Positions 8,550 through 17,590 are shown, counted from the stretch's first letter. The stretch is DNA of 64,000 bases from DASXZH01 sp036502005 (GCA_036502005.1 DASXZH010000097.1:62001-126000); one strand, 5' to 3'. The notes: generated by a model not told the origin, from the sequence alone. Numbers and translations are program-made.

Positions 8550-9279
8550 TCGGCTCCAGCCTGTGCTTTTTGCCCATAAATCTTAGTTTAAACAAATCAA
8601 TAAGCGCCCTTGGCGCATCGCGCCACAACACCACTTTACTGCCCTCTTGATGCGACCATCTAATGGGAACTTCGGCGATCTGTAATCCGAGGTCGTGAGC
8701 GATCATAAGGGCTTCGAAGTCAAAACTAAAACCATTTAGCTTGCAACGCGAGAATATCCCTTGGCAAGAATCGTGCGTAAACAGCTTGAAGCCGCATTGC
8801 GTATCGTGTATTCCGCGAATTCCAACCATTTGGATAATAAAATTCGCAGTTCTGCCAAGGGCTTCTCGATACCAAGGCTGATGAACTTCCAGCTTGCTTT
8901 CCTTCATCGGCCGACTCCCGATAGCAACCGCAATGCCTGGAGTCATGGCCTTGAAAAGCTTCTCCAGTTCTTCGATCGGTGCTGCTAAATCCGCATCGGA
9001 AAAAAGCACGTATTCGGCTTCCGCGGCGAGCATTCCGGTCCGGACCGCATACCCCTTTCCACGGTTGGGTTTGTAGTCGATAAGTTTAAAGCACGGGTTG
9101 TCTTTGCAAAACCCGGCCACCAACTCGTTCGTTTTGTCGGTGCTACCATCGCTGACGACTAGCACCGTCCAGGAATAATCCTGGCCATCGAGATATTCGC
9201 CAATGCGGTGAAGACTCGGCACAATCCGGGTCTCCTCGTTATAGGCGGGCACCACAACGGCAAGAAAAGGCACGCTCAA
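8539..9279 (-). CDS. Family 2 glycosyltransferase (dolichyl-phosphate glucosyltransferase-like)
   Basis: 246 residues with GT2 features: VVVPAYNEETRI at the N-terminus, VVSDGSTDKT, the metal-binding FSDADLAAPIEELEKL (DXD) and a NGFSFDFEALMIAHDLG acceptor-loop block. The pattern is close to enzymes that move a sugar from a nucleotide donor to a polyprenyl phosphate at the cytoplasmic membrane. No membrane span is visible, so it would be peripheral. It is first in a two-gene unit with the methyltransferase. Confidence 0.9.
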   Translation of the reverse strand: MSVPFLAVVVPAYNEETRIVPSLHRIGEYLDGQDYSWTVLVVSDGSTDKTNELVAGFCKDNPCFKLIDYKPNRGKGYAVRTGMLAAEAEYVLFSDADLAAPIEELEKLFKAMTPGIAVAIGSRPMKESKLEVHQPWYREALGRTANFIIQMVGIRGIHDTQCGFKLFTHDSCQGIFSRCKLNGFSFDFEALMIAHDLGLQIAEVPIRWSHQEGSKVVLWRDAPRALIDLFKLRFMGKKHRLEPSAR

Positions 9280-9369
9280 TGGAACGGCATTCTACCGCTT
9301 TAGGTTCCCCGAAGCCTTGCTCAGACGGTTTCGTTGGCAGCTATGGATCACTAAATGTTGAGGTTGAAT

Positions 9370-9591
9370 ATGAAAGTGACTGGCAAAGGACAAGTGACGA
9401 TCCCGGTAAAAGTCAGGGAGCAAATGGGAATCTATCCCGGTTCCAAACTGAACTTTGTGATTAAGGGAGACGCCTTGCTCATAGAACGGGTTGCGATAAA
9501 GGCCGCGACAAGCCTTTCCCAAATCATGCGTGGGAAGGGCAGCGTCAAGATGTCCACCGATGAAATTCTGGCTTTAACCCGAATGGTTTAA
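9370..9591 (+). CDS. AbrB/SpoVT-type DNA-binding protein (orphan antitoxin-like)
   Basis: 73 residues with the swapped-hairpin AbrB domain: MKVTGKGQVTIPVKVREQMG, then PGSKLNFVIKGDALLIER. Such proteins usually pair with a PIN-domain toxin (VapBC-like), but no toxin follows: the next gene is convergent and the gap is 17 bp. I chose the ATG at 9370 because GAGG lies 6-8 bp before it; an ATG at 9355 in the same frame is possible. It could be a free-standing transition-state-type regulator or the remnant of a toxin-antitoxin pair. Confidence 0.85.
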   Translation: MKVTGKGQVTIPVKVREQMGIYPGSKLNFVIKGDALLIERVAIKAATSLSQIMRGKGSVKMSTDEILALTRMV

Positions 9592-9608
9592 CATGGTCGC
9601 CCGGCAAG

Positions 9609-10310
9609 TTAGGGTTTCTCACTAACCACGAGCAAATTGCAGAGTTTGCGATGAGGAGCCACAACGAACGTTCCGTTGTAATACATGCACGTCGAGGCGC
9701 CACCGTCTAAACTCACGCCGTTTCGGACTCCGCGAGACTTCATGGCTTTACCGAATTCGCTTAGCGTAACCCTATCCGGAGTTGCAAAAAGAAGAACTTT
9801 ACCGGCCTTATTTAGCCCCAGTCCAGTTCGAGAGGCAGAGCCCCAAATAGCAGGATCATGAAACCTTTGCGCCTTGGGATCGGGCGCTACCCGGCCGCCA
9901 TCGACGACGCGCACGGCTCCCCGGAGTCCAAACTGGTATAGCGACCAGTCGATTTGCGAATTAAAGGGTTCGTCGAAAATGCTCACCTTGCCGTAATAAT
10001 CCACCGCGACGGTGGTTCCACGCGCGCCCGTTGCGACCATCTTTCCATCAACTTCCACATCGGCAACGCATTTTTGCGAACCGGGAGAGAAGAATGTGCC
10101 CGTAATGGCAACTTTTGGCTGGCTGCGGTCCACCATTGTGTGAACGGAGGTGAGCCAATCTTGATGCACGGTTTTTACCGAGCAACTGGCAGGGTTTACG
10201 GCAACCACATGGTAGAAGTGGTTTCCGTACTTAAAGGAATCGTAAGCAATGGATCTGGCATGGCCCGCGCCCAACGCGGCGGCCACTAAAACGGATGCGA
10301 CGCAATTCAC
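9609..10310 (-). CDS. Exported phosphodiester glycosidase (NAGPA/DUF2233 family)
   Basis: 233 residues with an N-terminal signal peptide (MNCVASVLVAAALGAGHA) and the NAGPA domain. Family signatures seen are AITGTFFSPGSQKCVADVEV near the middle, GASRTGLG-like GSASRTGLGLNKAGKVLLFA and the hallmark NGVSLDGGASTCMYYNG. Members of the family remove GlcNAc from phosphodiesters or act on wall polymers such as teichoic acids or exopolysaccharides; the substrate here is unknown. Likely periplasmic. Transcribed alone. Confidence 0.85.
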   Translation of the reverse strand: MNCVASVLVAAALGAGHARSIAYDSFKYGNHFYHVVAVNPASCSVKTVHQDWLTSVHTMVDRSQPKVAITGTFFSPGSQKCVADVEVDGKMVATGARGTTVAVDYYGKVSIFDEPFNSQIDWSLYQFGLRGAVRVVDGGRVAPDPKAQRFHDPAIWGSASRTGLGLNKAGKVLLFATPDRVTLSEFGKAMKSRGVRNGVSLDGGASTCMYYNGTFVVAPHRKLCNLLVVSEKP

Positions 10311-10462
10311 ATTAACGCTCCTTGTTCGAGGCCCCTCCCCCTAAATCCTTTTAGCCTCTAATCGTTCTTATCGTGCATGACAGTTAGATTCATGCCAAAG
10401 CTTCATGAATTGTGGGTTCTTGCGAATTAGTGGATAGGAAGTTACCGATATACTTGGATTGC

Positions 10463-10855
10463 ATGGGCACATTTGCTACTTCGTGCGAGATTGCGAACAT
10501 CGGTGAGAGAGATCGTAAGGTCGTGCTCCCCAAGATGCTCGTGGATACAGGAAGCGAGTTTACGTGGGCTCCTCGCGAAGAACTGGAAAGCATCGGGATC
10601 GAGTTAGAAAAGAAAGATTTGACCTTTGTGATGGCTAATGGGCAACAGATAGCACGTAGCGTCGGCTTTGCCCTTATTAGAGTTGGGGGCAGATTTACGG
10701 TCGATGAGATCGTGTTTGCGGAGACCGGAGACTTATTGCTTTTAGGTGCACGCACTTTGGAGGGGCTTAACCTAATGGTAGATTCTGCGGGGAAACGCCT
10801 TGTCGCGGCTGGGCCGTTGCCCGCGGCAACTTGCAGAAGGTTGCGACTCGGCTAG
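10463..10855 (+). CDS. Clan AA (retropepsin-like) aspartic protease
   Basis: About 130 residues. The active-site motif LVDTGSEFTW is followed by the flap region and the second hydrophobic-hydrophobic-Gly motif LLLLGARTLEGL, the pattern of single-domain retropepsin-like proteases that work as dimers. I prefer the ATG at 10463 because family members begin just before this strand; a GTG at 10412 would add 17 residues. Neither has a good ribosome binding site. Function in bacteria is mostly unknown. Transcribed away from the NAGPA gene. Confidence 0.75.
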   Translation: MGTFATSCEIANIGERDRKVVLPKMLVDTGSEFTWAPREELESIGIELEKKDLTFVMANGQQIARSVGFALIRVGGRFTVDEIVFAETGDLLLLGARTLEGLNLMVDSAGKRLVAAGPLPAATCRRLRLG

Positions 10856-10966
10856 GAAACGCAGAACCCTGTCTATCGGCTTTTCTTAGGGGCCCGATAA
10901 ATCGGTCGTGGAGGGCCAACGTCTAAAGCGGCGATAAATCGCACGCACTCCAAAATAGGCTCCAGC

Positions 10967-11016
10967 TTTCGACCTTCGACCTTCGACCTTCGACTATCAA
11001 CCATCGACTATCGACT
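10967..11016. repeat. Short degenerate tandem array of TTCGACC/ATCGACT heptamers
   Basis: Near-perfect copies of a CTTCGAC unit pass into TATCAAC/CATCGAC/TATCGAC variants, ending 6 bp from the ilvD stop. The rest of the 166-bp gap (10856-10966) shows no gene. The same kind of TCGA-centred heptamer array appears at 49154-49216. Confidence 0.75.
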
Positions 11017-11021
11017 TTTCC

Positions 11022-12695
11022 TTAATGCGTGACAGCGCCCTTGCTCGCAGGGCCGACCTGCGCCGCGTACTTCTTGAAAACGCCCTTCAGATTCCGAACT
11101 GGCGGCGTCCAGGCGGCTTTTCTTGCAGCCAACTCCTCGTCGGATAGATCAACGGATAGAACCCGTTTCTCGGCATCCACCGTAACGATGTCCCCATCCT
11201 TCAACAGAGCGATCGGACCTCCATCGTAGGCCTCCGGGTCCACGTGGCCGACCATCAGCCCCCGAGTTGCACCGCTGAAGCGGCCATCGGTAAGCAAGGC
11301 AACGGAATATCCTAGCCCTTGGCCCACAATCGCGGCCGGTACGCCCAGCATTTCCCGCATGCCAGGCCCTCCTTTGGGGCCCTCGTATCGAATCACAACA
11401 ACATCGCCAGCCACAACCTGCCGAGCGGCTACCGCCGCCATGGCCAGTTCCTCGCTATCGTAAACCTTAGCCGGGCCGGTGTGGGAATAGTTTTTCAAAC
11501 CGGTTGTTTTCAGAATGCTGCCAGACGGGGCCAAGTTACCGCGCAGAGCCGCCAGCCCGCCGTGAGTTTCGAACGGGTCTTCCTTTGTGTGGACTACTTC
11601 GTTGCCTTCAGGAAGTTTCACGTCCTTCAGGTTCTCCGCCAAAGTTTTGCCGTTTACGGTCATGCAGTCCCCATGCAGACAACCTGCATCAAGCAGGGCC
11701 TTTAACACCGCCGGCACGCCGCCTGCGTTGTGAAGATCCAGCATCACGTACTTGCCGCCGGGCCGCAGGCTTGCCAGCGTCGGCGTTTTCGCGCTGACGC
11801 GGTCGATATCGTCCAACGTGATCTCAATCCCTAGTTCATGTGCCATGGCCGGGATGTGCAAAGCAGCATTGGTGCTGCCACCGGTAGCGGCAGCGACGGC
11901 AATAGCGTTTTCAAAGGCCTTTTTCGTTAAAATGTCGGAAGGAAGAAGACCGGTGTTGAGGCAGTTCATAATCGCGGGGCCAACCTTCTCAAGCCAAGCA
12001 TTGCGCTCATCCGAGACTGCTGGCGGGGAAACAGAACCCAACAGGGCTATACCCAAAGCTTCGGCGATGCAGGCCATCGTGTTAGCCGTGTATTGGCCCC
12101 CACAGGCGCCCGCGCCCGGACAAACGGCGCATTCCACCGCGTGGAGTTCTTTGTCGTCGATGGTGCCCGCCTCGTATGCGCCCACCGCTTCAAACGCGTC
12201 TTGAATGGTGACGTCTTTGCCACGTAAATGCCCCGGCATAATCGTCCCCCCATAAATGAACACGCTCGGCACGTTGAGGCGAGCCATCACCATGATCATC
12301 CCTGGCAAGCTCTTATCGCATCCGGCGATGCCGACCAAAGCATCGTAGCAATGGCCGCCCATCATGAGCTCAACCGAATCAGCAATCACTTCCCTAGAAA
12401 TCAGTGAGCATTTCATCCCGTCGTGCCCCATGGCAATCCCATCCGCAACGGAAATAGTTGTGAACTGACGGCTGGTGCCGCCGTTCTTATCAATGCTGTC
12501 GGCGACGACCTGCGACTGCTCGTTAAGGTTCACATTGCACGGGGTGGCTTCGCTCCAGACGCTGGCAACGCCCACCCAGGGCTGCGCCAGTTCTTTGTCG
12601 CCAAGGCCCATCGCGCGCATCATCGCGCGGTTGCCGGATCGTGCAGCGCCTTGGCTGATGGTTTTCGATTTGTGTTTGGGGTCGAATGTGCTCAT
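11022..12695 (-). CDS. ilvD: Dihydroxy-acid dehydratase
   Basis: Dehydrates 2,3-dihydroxy-isovalerate and -methylvalerate to the 2-keto acids, the third step of Val/Ile synthesis. Length is 557 residues from ATG 12695; a TTG at 12713 in frame would add 6. Iron-sulfur ligands are visible: GCDKSLPG and CPGAGACGGQYTANTM. The C-terminal block GRFSGATRGLMVGHVDPEA is also standard. It starts 4 bp after the ilvA stop and is the last gene of the ilv operon. Confidence 0.97.
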   Translation of the reverse strand: MSTFDPKHKSKTISQGAARSGNRAMMRAMGLGDKELAQPWVGVASVWSEATPCNVNLNEQSQVVADSIDKNGGTSRQFTTISVADGIAMGHDGMKCSLISREVIADSVELMMGGHCYDALVGIAGCDKSLPGMIMVMARLNVPSVFIYGGTIMPGHLRGKDVTIQDAFEAVGAYEAGTIDDKELHAVECAVCPGAGACGGQYTANTMACIAEALGIALLGSVSPPAVSDERNAWLEKVGPAIMNCLNTGLLPSDILTKKAFENAIAVAAATGGSTNAALHIPAMAHELGIEITLDDIDRVSAKTPTLASLRPGGKYVMLDLHNAGGVPAVLKALLDAGCLHGDCMTVNGKTLAENLKDVKLPEGNEVVHTKEDPFETHGGLAALRGNLAPSGSILKTTGLKNYSHTGPAKVYDSEELAMAAVAARQVVAGDVVVIRYEGPKGGPGMREMLGVPAAIVGQGLGYSVALLTDGRFSGATRGLMVGHVDPEAYDGGPIALLKDGDIVTVDAEKRVLSVDLSDEELAARKAAWTPPVRNLKGVFKKYAAQVGPASKGAVTH

Positions 12696-12699
12696 GTTG

Positions 12700-14238
12700 T
12701 TATGGGATTCCAAGAAACAGTTTTACTGCGTCGGACTCTGTTTCCTCTTCAATTCTGTCTGGCGATATCGCTAAAAAATCTTCAAATTCTATGTTTGTTT
12801 CTGGTGGGACTTCGAAGCCTACCAGCGCGCGTCCACGGTCGCTGCCGTGGTTTCGGTAATGGAACAAGCTAATATTCCAGCGGCCATTTAATCTATCGAG
12901 AAATGCCTGCAAGGCGCCTGCCTTCTCGGGCATCTCTATTCTAAAAACCCTTTCATTTGAAGCGTACTCGCTGCGTCCGCCGACCAGGTGGCGCAAATGA
13001 AGCTTGGCAACTTCGTCCTCGGTGAGGTCGATCGCTTCGTATCCGGCGTTCGTTAATGCCTTTTGAACCTCAGCTCGATCAAGATCGCCGCGAACGGCGA
13101 TGCCCGCGAAAACAATCGCCTTCAAGGGATCGCCCATGCGGTAGTTGAACTCCGTAAGATTGCGCTTCCCAATAGCCTTGCACAGATCTCTAAAGGTGCC
13201 CGGCTTTTCTGGAATATGGATGGCGAAAATAGCTTCAGAATGGCTCCCTACTTTGGCCCTTTCCGCTATAAACTGCAGGCGCTCAAAGTTAACGTTCGCG
13301 CCGGACAAAATGGCAACTAAGCTTCCATCAACCTGGTTATCCGCGCTCCACTTTTTTAAGCCGGCATAGGATAAAGCTCCAGAAGGCTCGATAATTGCGC
13401 GAGAGTTATCAAAAATCTCGCGTACCGCCGCGCAGATCTCGTCGTTTGAAACGACGATGATCTCATCGACCCATTCCTTGGCAATAGCGTAGGTGAGTTC
13501 GCCAACGCGGCGCACAGCGCAACCGTCGGCAAAGAGCCCTACATTGTCGAGCGTGATCCTCTCGCCAAGCTCCAACGAGCGGGACATGGCGTCGCTATCG
13601 GATGCCTCCACGCCAAACACTTTCACACCCGGCCTTAGCTGCTTCAGGGCGAGGGCGACACCGCTAATCAGCCCGCCACCCCCCACCGGCACAAAAACGG
13701 CCTCGATCGGGTTGGGATGCTGCTCTGAGATCTCCAATCCGACCGTTCCCTGGCCCGCAATCACATCGGGGTCGTCGTAAGGGTGAATAAACTTCTGGCC
13801 AGTTTGGTCGCTTAGCGTTCGCGCATGTTCGTAAGCTTCATCGTAGTTTTCGCCGTAAAGCACTAGCTCCGCGCCAAGCTCACAAATGGCTTGTACTTTT
13901 ATTTCGGGAGTGGTCACAGGAACAACTAAAGTTGCCTTGATGCCAAGGAGACGGGCTGCATAGGCAACCCCTTGCGCGTGATTGCCGGCAGATGCGGCAA
14001 TCACCCCGACCATCGACTCCGCATGGCTCAACTGGGCGATGCGGTTATACGCCCCGCGCAGCTTAAAGGACCGAACCGGCAGCAGGTCTTCCCGCTTGAG
14101 AAAAACGTTATTGCCGGTGATCTTTGAAAGCAGGTGCGCGTGTTCCAGCGGCGTCTTCGAAACGACATTGTAAACGCTGGAAGTCTGAATTCGTCGAAGG
14201 TAATCCTTCGGCGAAACGCTAAGCTCCGAATCTAGGAT
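12700..14238 (-). CDS. ilvA: Threonine ammonia-lyase (biosynthetic), with non-standard start
   Basis: Converts threonine to 2-oxobutanoate, the first committed step to isoleucine. The reading frame carries a full PLP domain, including KREDLLPVRSFKLRGAYN (lysine of SFKLRG binds PLP) and SAGNHAQGVA, plus two C-terminal ACT-like regulatory domains, so it is the isoleucine-controlled form. The domain begins near 14200 (PKDYLRRIQTSSVYN), yet the first ATG/GTG/TTG in frame is the TTG at 14031, which would cut off the PLP lysine. The best start I can offer is an ATC at 14238 with GAGG 4 nt upstream, overlapping the ilvC stop by 7 bp, giving 512 residues (E. coli IlvA has 514). Confidence 0.9.
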   Translation of the reverse strand: MLDSELSVSPKDYLRRIQTSSVYNVVSKTPLEHAHLLSKITGNNVFLKREDLLPVRSFKLRGAYNRIAQLSHAESMVGVIAASAGNHAQGVAYAARLLGIKATLVVPVTTPEIKVQAICELGAELVLYGENYDEAYEHARTLSDQTGQKFIHPYDDPDVIAGQGTVGLEISEQHPNPIEAVFVPVGGGGLISGVALALKQLRPGVKVFGVEASDSDAMSRSLELGERITLDNVGLFADGCAVRRVGELTYAIAKEWVDEIIVVSNDEICAAVREIFDNSRAIIEPSGALSYAGLKKWSADNQVDGSLVAILSGANVNFERLQFIAERAKVGSHSEAIFAIHIPEKPGTFRDLCKAIGKRNLTEFNYRMGDPLKAIVFAGIAVRGDLDRAEVQKALTNAGYEAIDLTEDEVAKLHLRHLVGGRSEYASNERVFRIEMPEKAGALQAFLDRLNGRWNISLFHYRNHGSDRGRALVGFEVPPETNIEFEDFLAISPDRIEEETESDAVKLFLGIP

Positions 14239-15239
14239 GGGACCTCTTTGGCCTTCATGAACGGCATCATGCCGCGCAATTCTTTGCCAACCTTTTCAAC
14301 CGGATGGGCGCGTTCCTTTTCCCTAAAAGCGTTCATGCGAGGCAAGCCGGCCTCGTTCTCGGCGATCCAATTTTTAACAAAGGTGCCGTCTTGGATATCC
14401 TTCAGAAGGCCCTTCATCGCTGCTCGACTGTGCTCGTTGATGACCTTCGGGCCAGCCGTGTAATCGCCCCATTCCGCCGTATCGCTGATAGAATAGCGCA
14501 TGTAGCTGAGGCCGCCCTCGTAAAGCAGATCAACGATCAGCTTCGTCTCGTGAAGACACTCGAAATAGGCCGCTTCCGGTTGGTATCCCGCTTCTACCAA
14601 GGTCTCAAATCCCGCTTTGATTAACTCCGAAATGCCCCCACACAAAACTGCTTGCTCGCCGAACAGGTCTGTCTCTGTTTCCTCTTTGAAGGTCGTCTCC
14701 AAAACGCCGGCCTTTGCACAGCCGATTCCCCACGCATAACCCAAAGCTTTGGCGAAAGCTTGCCCGCTTGCATCTTGCTGAACGGCAACGAGAGCGGGCA
14801 TGCCCGCGCCGTTTACGTATTCGGCGCGTAAACGGTGGCCGGGGCCCTTGGGCGCAATCATCGCCACATCGACTTCCGCCGGGGGCTTGATAAGCCCGAA
14901 GTGGATATTCAATCCATGGGCAAACAGGATCAACTGGTTTGGGCGCAGGTAAGGTGCCACGCCCTCTTCGTAAATCTTGCTCATCGGCACGTCGGGCGTG
15001 CAGAACATCAGGACGTCGGCCCATTGGGTTGCTTCCGCAACCGTGTAAACCTTCAGCCCTGCCGCTTCGGCAGCGGCTCTGCTCTTGCTGGTTGCGTGTA
15101 GCGCAACGGCCACATTGCAGCCGCTGTCTCGCAAGTTAAGCGCATGCGCGTGGCCCTGGGAGCCGTACCCAATCACTGCAATCTTGAGCCCCTTAATGAG
15201 CTCTTTATCAACATCCTTCTCGTAATAAACCTTTGCCAT
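14232..15239 (-). CDS. ilvC: Ketol-acid reductoisomerase (class I)
   Basis: Isomerises and reduces acetolactate or acetohydroxybutyrate with NADPH and Mg2+. Its 335 residues are the class I length. The Rossmann motif is VIGYGSQGHAHALNLRDSG, followed by the PKGPGH block and acidic metal ligands in the knotted C-terminal domain (ETETDLFGEQAVLCGG; EAAYFECLHE). It starts 15 bp after ilvN stops; the ilvA frame begins inside its last codons. Confidence 0.98.
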   Translation of the reverse strand: MAKVYYEKDVDKELIKGLKIAVIGYGSQGHAHALNLRDSGCNVAVALHATSKSRAAAEAAGLKVYTVAEATQWADVLMFCTPDVPMSKIYEEGVAPYLRPNQLILFAHGLNIHFGLIKPPAEVDVAMIAPKGPGHRLRAEYVNGAGMPALVAVQQDASGQAFAKALGYAWGIGCAKAGVLETTFKEETETDLFGEQAVLCGGISELIKAGFETLVEAGYQPEAAYFECLHETKLIVDLLYEGGLSYMRYSISDTAEWGDYTAGPKVINEHSRAAMKGLLKDIQDGTFVKNWIAENEAGLPRMNAFREKERAHPVEKVGKELRGMMPFMKAKEVPS

Positions 15240-15254
15240 AAATCTCCTAAATCG

Positions 15255-15737
15255 TTACGCGACCCTCATCGCGACAAGCCCGCTCCGAACCACCTGCCCA
15301 ATCCCATAGGGTTTGAGCAGCTCGATGAGATTATCGAGCCGGGCCGCTTCCGCCGTGCATTGAAGGGTGAGCTTATCGTGGCTCATGTGCAGCACGTCGC
15401 AATCCATAACCTGGGCAATCTCCAGAACCTCTCGGCGCTTCTCGGCGCCGCAGCTTACTTGGACCAAAGCCAGCTCTCTCTGCACGGAAGCCTGCACGGG
15501 AAGATCATCCACTTCCACCACATCGATCAACTTTTCCAGTTGCCGTAGGCACTGGCGAAGCACGTTGTCATCGCCGTTCACCACAAACGTTAAGCGTGAA
15601 TAGCCTTCTTGTTCGCAGTCGCCCGCATTCAGGCTGGAGAGCGAAAACATGCGACGGCGGAACAAACTAACCAAACGGTTAAGAGTGCCCGATTCGTTTT
15701 GAACGAGCGCTGTGATTGTATGTTGCCCAACCGCCAT
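15255..15737 (-). CDS. ilvN: Acetolactate synthase small (regulatory) subunit
   Basis: 160 residues with the N-terminal ACT domain that senses valine (HTITALVQNESGTLNRLVSL, then RRRMFSLSSLNAG) and the conserved C-terminal region (CDVLHMSHDKLTLQCTA). It activates IlvB and gives feedback inhibition. The ATG shares one base with the ilvB stop (TAATG), so the two subunits are translationally coupled. Confidence 0.97.
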   Translation of the reverse strand: MAVGQHTITALVQNESGTLNRLVSLFRRRMFSLSSLNAGDCEQEGYSRLTFVVNGDDNVLRQCLRQLEKLIDVVEVDDLPVQASVQRELALVQVSCGAEKRREVLEIAQVMDCDVLHMSHDKLTLQCTAEAARLDNLIELLKPYGIGQVVRSGLVAMRVA

Positions 15738-17443
15738 TAACGAACACCTGCCTTTTCATTGGCGCGAAGCGCCGGATCCATGGCAAGCACATCGTTCGAT
15801 GCTCCGGCCGCAACCATGGGGTACACGTTTTCCTCCATCTCAACCAGAAACTCACAAAGCACGGGCCCTCTGGCTTCACGCGCTTTATCGAAGGTGTCTT
15901 TGATCTCTTCTCGGGTCGAACATCGGAAGAATGTCACGCCGTAGGCGTCGGCCAGCTTCGCGTAATCCGGATTGCCCATCGCCACGTGGCTGTGGCGATT
16001 ATCGTAAAACAGCTCTTGCCATTGCCTGACCATTCCCAAAAAGCCGTTGTTGATCAGGCAGATTTTAACATCCAGCTTGTTCTCAACTGCGGTTTGCAGT
16101 TCCTGCAAGGTCATCTGGAAGCCGCCATCTCCAACCACCGCCCAAACTTCCTCTTTGGGATTTGCAAGGGCCGCCCCCATCGCCGCCGGGAAACCATATC
16201 CCATCGTGCCGAGGCCGCCGCTGGTTAGCCACTGGAACGGCCGTTTGAAGTTGTAGATCTGAGCCGTCCACATCTGGTGCTGGCCAACGTCAGTGCTGAC
16301 GATCGCATCGCCGTTCGTTTGGTCGCTCAGCCCCTTCAGAACGTGCCTTGCGAGCAGCCCTTTGTGCTTTTCCGGAATGACGATCGGGAACTCGCGTTGC
16401 CAAGACTTGATCTGGTCGCGCCAGTCCTTATTCTCTCTGGGAGCGACTGCCTTTACAAAGGCGGGAAGGGTCTCGGCCAAGTCGCCGGGAACGATCACGT
16501 CCGTTTCAAGAACCTTGGAAAACTCGCTTGTATCGATATCGAAGTGAATGATCCGCGCCTTCGGCGCGAAGCCAGAAACCTTGCCGGTGAGTCGGTCATC
16601 GAACCGCATTCCGATGCCGATTACGAGGTCCGCGTCCTGCACAGCCATTGTGCCCGCCGCTTCTCCGTGCATTCCCATCATGCCCAGCGAACGCTTATCT
16701 TCTCGGGGGATGGAGCCCAAACCTAATAAGGAGTTGATGACCGGCAGATCGGCTTTTTCGGCCAGTTCGGCAAGCGCGCCCGAAACTTGGCCCCAAACCA
16801 CTCCTGCACCCGCAATCGCCACCGGCCGTTTTGCTTCCGCAAGCATTTGGGCCGCTCGTTCGATTTTGTCGGGGTTCATGGTTGCGCTATCTTTATAGCC
16901 CCGCCGCGTAACTTTGTCGGGAAAGGGAACATCTGTAGAAGCGAGAAACACATCTTTAGCGATATCCACCAAAACTGGCCCCTTGCGGCCCGTGTTGGCC
17001 AAATAAAAAGCCTCCGTTAAGACGCCTGGTAGATCCTCGACCTTAGAAACCAAATAGTTATGCTTCGTGATCGGGATCGTGATTCCCTGAATATCGGTCT
17101 CTTGAAAAGCATCGCTGCCGATCGACCACGTGTTCACCTGGCCGGTAATCGCGACCATCGGAACGCTGTCCATTATGGCGGTCGCGATTCCGGTGACCAG
17201 GTTGGTCGCACCGGGACCGCTGGTGGCCAAACACACGCCAACCCTTCCGGTCGACCGGGCATAGCCATCGGCCATATGGGCCGCGCACTGCTCGTGCCGC
17301 ACCAGCACATGCTTTACGTCCGGCCATTTAAGCATCTCGTCGTACAACGGAAGCACCACGCCTCCGGGATAACCGAATATCGTGTCAACTCCCTGTCTCG
17401 TGAGAGCTTCCATCACAATACTTGCGCCTGTTCGAGTCTTCAC
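15737..17443 (-). CDS. ilvB: Acetolactate synthase large (catalytic) subunit
   Basis: ThDP-dependent enzyme making acetolactate and acetohydroxybutyrate. It shows the FGYPGGVVLPLYDEM start block, catalytic Glu in LVRHEQCAAHMADGYAR, the ThDP/Mg motif VVGDGGFQMTLQELQTAVEN and MVRQWQELFYDNRHS. I set the start at GTG 17443 (VKTRTGASIV), with GGAG 5 nt upstream; this gives 568 residues and the family N-terminus. The frame stays open to 17569, but that part would run through the attenuator hairpin and is not family-like. Confidence 0.96.
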   Translation of the reverse strand: MKTRTGASIVMEALTRQGVDTIFGYPGGVVLPLYDEMLKWPDVKHVLVRHEQCAAHMADGYARSTGRVGVCLATSGPGATNLVTGIATAIMDSVPMVAITGQVNTWSIGSDAFQETDIQGITIPITKHNYLVSKVEDLPGVLTEAFYLANTGRKGPVLVDIAKDVFLASTDVPFPDKVTRRGYKDSATMNPDKIERAAQMLAEAKRPVAIAGAGVVWGQVSGALAELAEKADLPVINSLLGLGSIPREDKRSLGMMGMHGEAAGTMAVQDADLVIGIGMRFDDRLTGKVSGFAPKARIIHFDIDTSEFSKVLETDVIVPGDLAETLPAFVKAVAPRENKDWRDQIKSWQREFPIVIPEKHKGLLARHVLKGLSDQTNGDAIVSTDVGQHQMWTAQIYNFKRPFQWLTSGGLGTMGYGFPAAMGAALANPKEEVWAVVGDGGFQMTLQELQTAVENKLDVKICLINNGFLGMVRQWQELFYDNRHSHVAMGNPDYAKLADAYGVTFFRCSTREEIKDTFDKAREARGPVLCEFLVEMEENVYPMVAAGASNDVLAMDPALRANEKAGVR

Positions 17444-17530
17444 ACCTTCTCCATTTGCCCATGGGGGCGAGTTTTCTCCAACAGCGTCGTCGGATATCGC
17501 GAGGTTCGTTCCTCTTAAATGCCTTAAAGC

Positions 17531-17566
17531 AAAAAGGCCTTCCCGGTTTTCCGGGAAGGCCTTTTT
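17531..17566 (-). terminator. Intrinsic terminator / attenuator hairpin of the ilv operon
   Basis: A perfect 16-bp inverted repeat with a 4-nt loop: GC-rich core GGCCTTCCCGG, loop AAAA, CCGGGAAGGCC, flanked by A5 and T5 tracts. It lies 87 bp upstream of the ilvB start and 24 bp after the leader-peptide stop. As RNA read leftward it ends in U5, the form of a rho-independent terminator. Because A and T tracts pair, it would look like a terminator in both directions, but only leftward transcription has a gene to control. Confidence 0.93.
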
Positions 17567-17582
17567 CAAATCTTGTGGTCTG

Positions 17583-17590
17583 CTTCCCGG
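17583..17590 (-). promoter_or_regulatory. Antiterminator segment CCGGGAAG
   Basis: Immediately after the leader stop codon the transcript reads CCGGGAAG, identical to part of the 3' arm of the terminator and therefore complementary to CTTCCCGG in its 5' arm. Pairing would destroy the terminator. A ribosome sitting at the leader stop would cover this segment and favour termination; one stalled at the Leu/Ile codons upstream would leave it free. Mechanism inferred from sequence alone. Confidence 0.75.

Noticed and set aside
15761..15773. GGCGC-GAA-GCGCC hairpin near the ilvB stop as another member of the GAA-loop family
   Set aside because: It lies in coding sequence and about one such 5-bp case is expected by chance in the window.
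17444..17569. N-terminal extension of ilvB starting at 17569
   Set aside because: It would translate the attenuator hairpin, does not match the family, and GTG 17443 has a good GGAG site.
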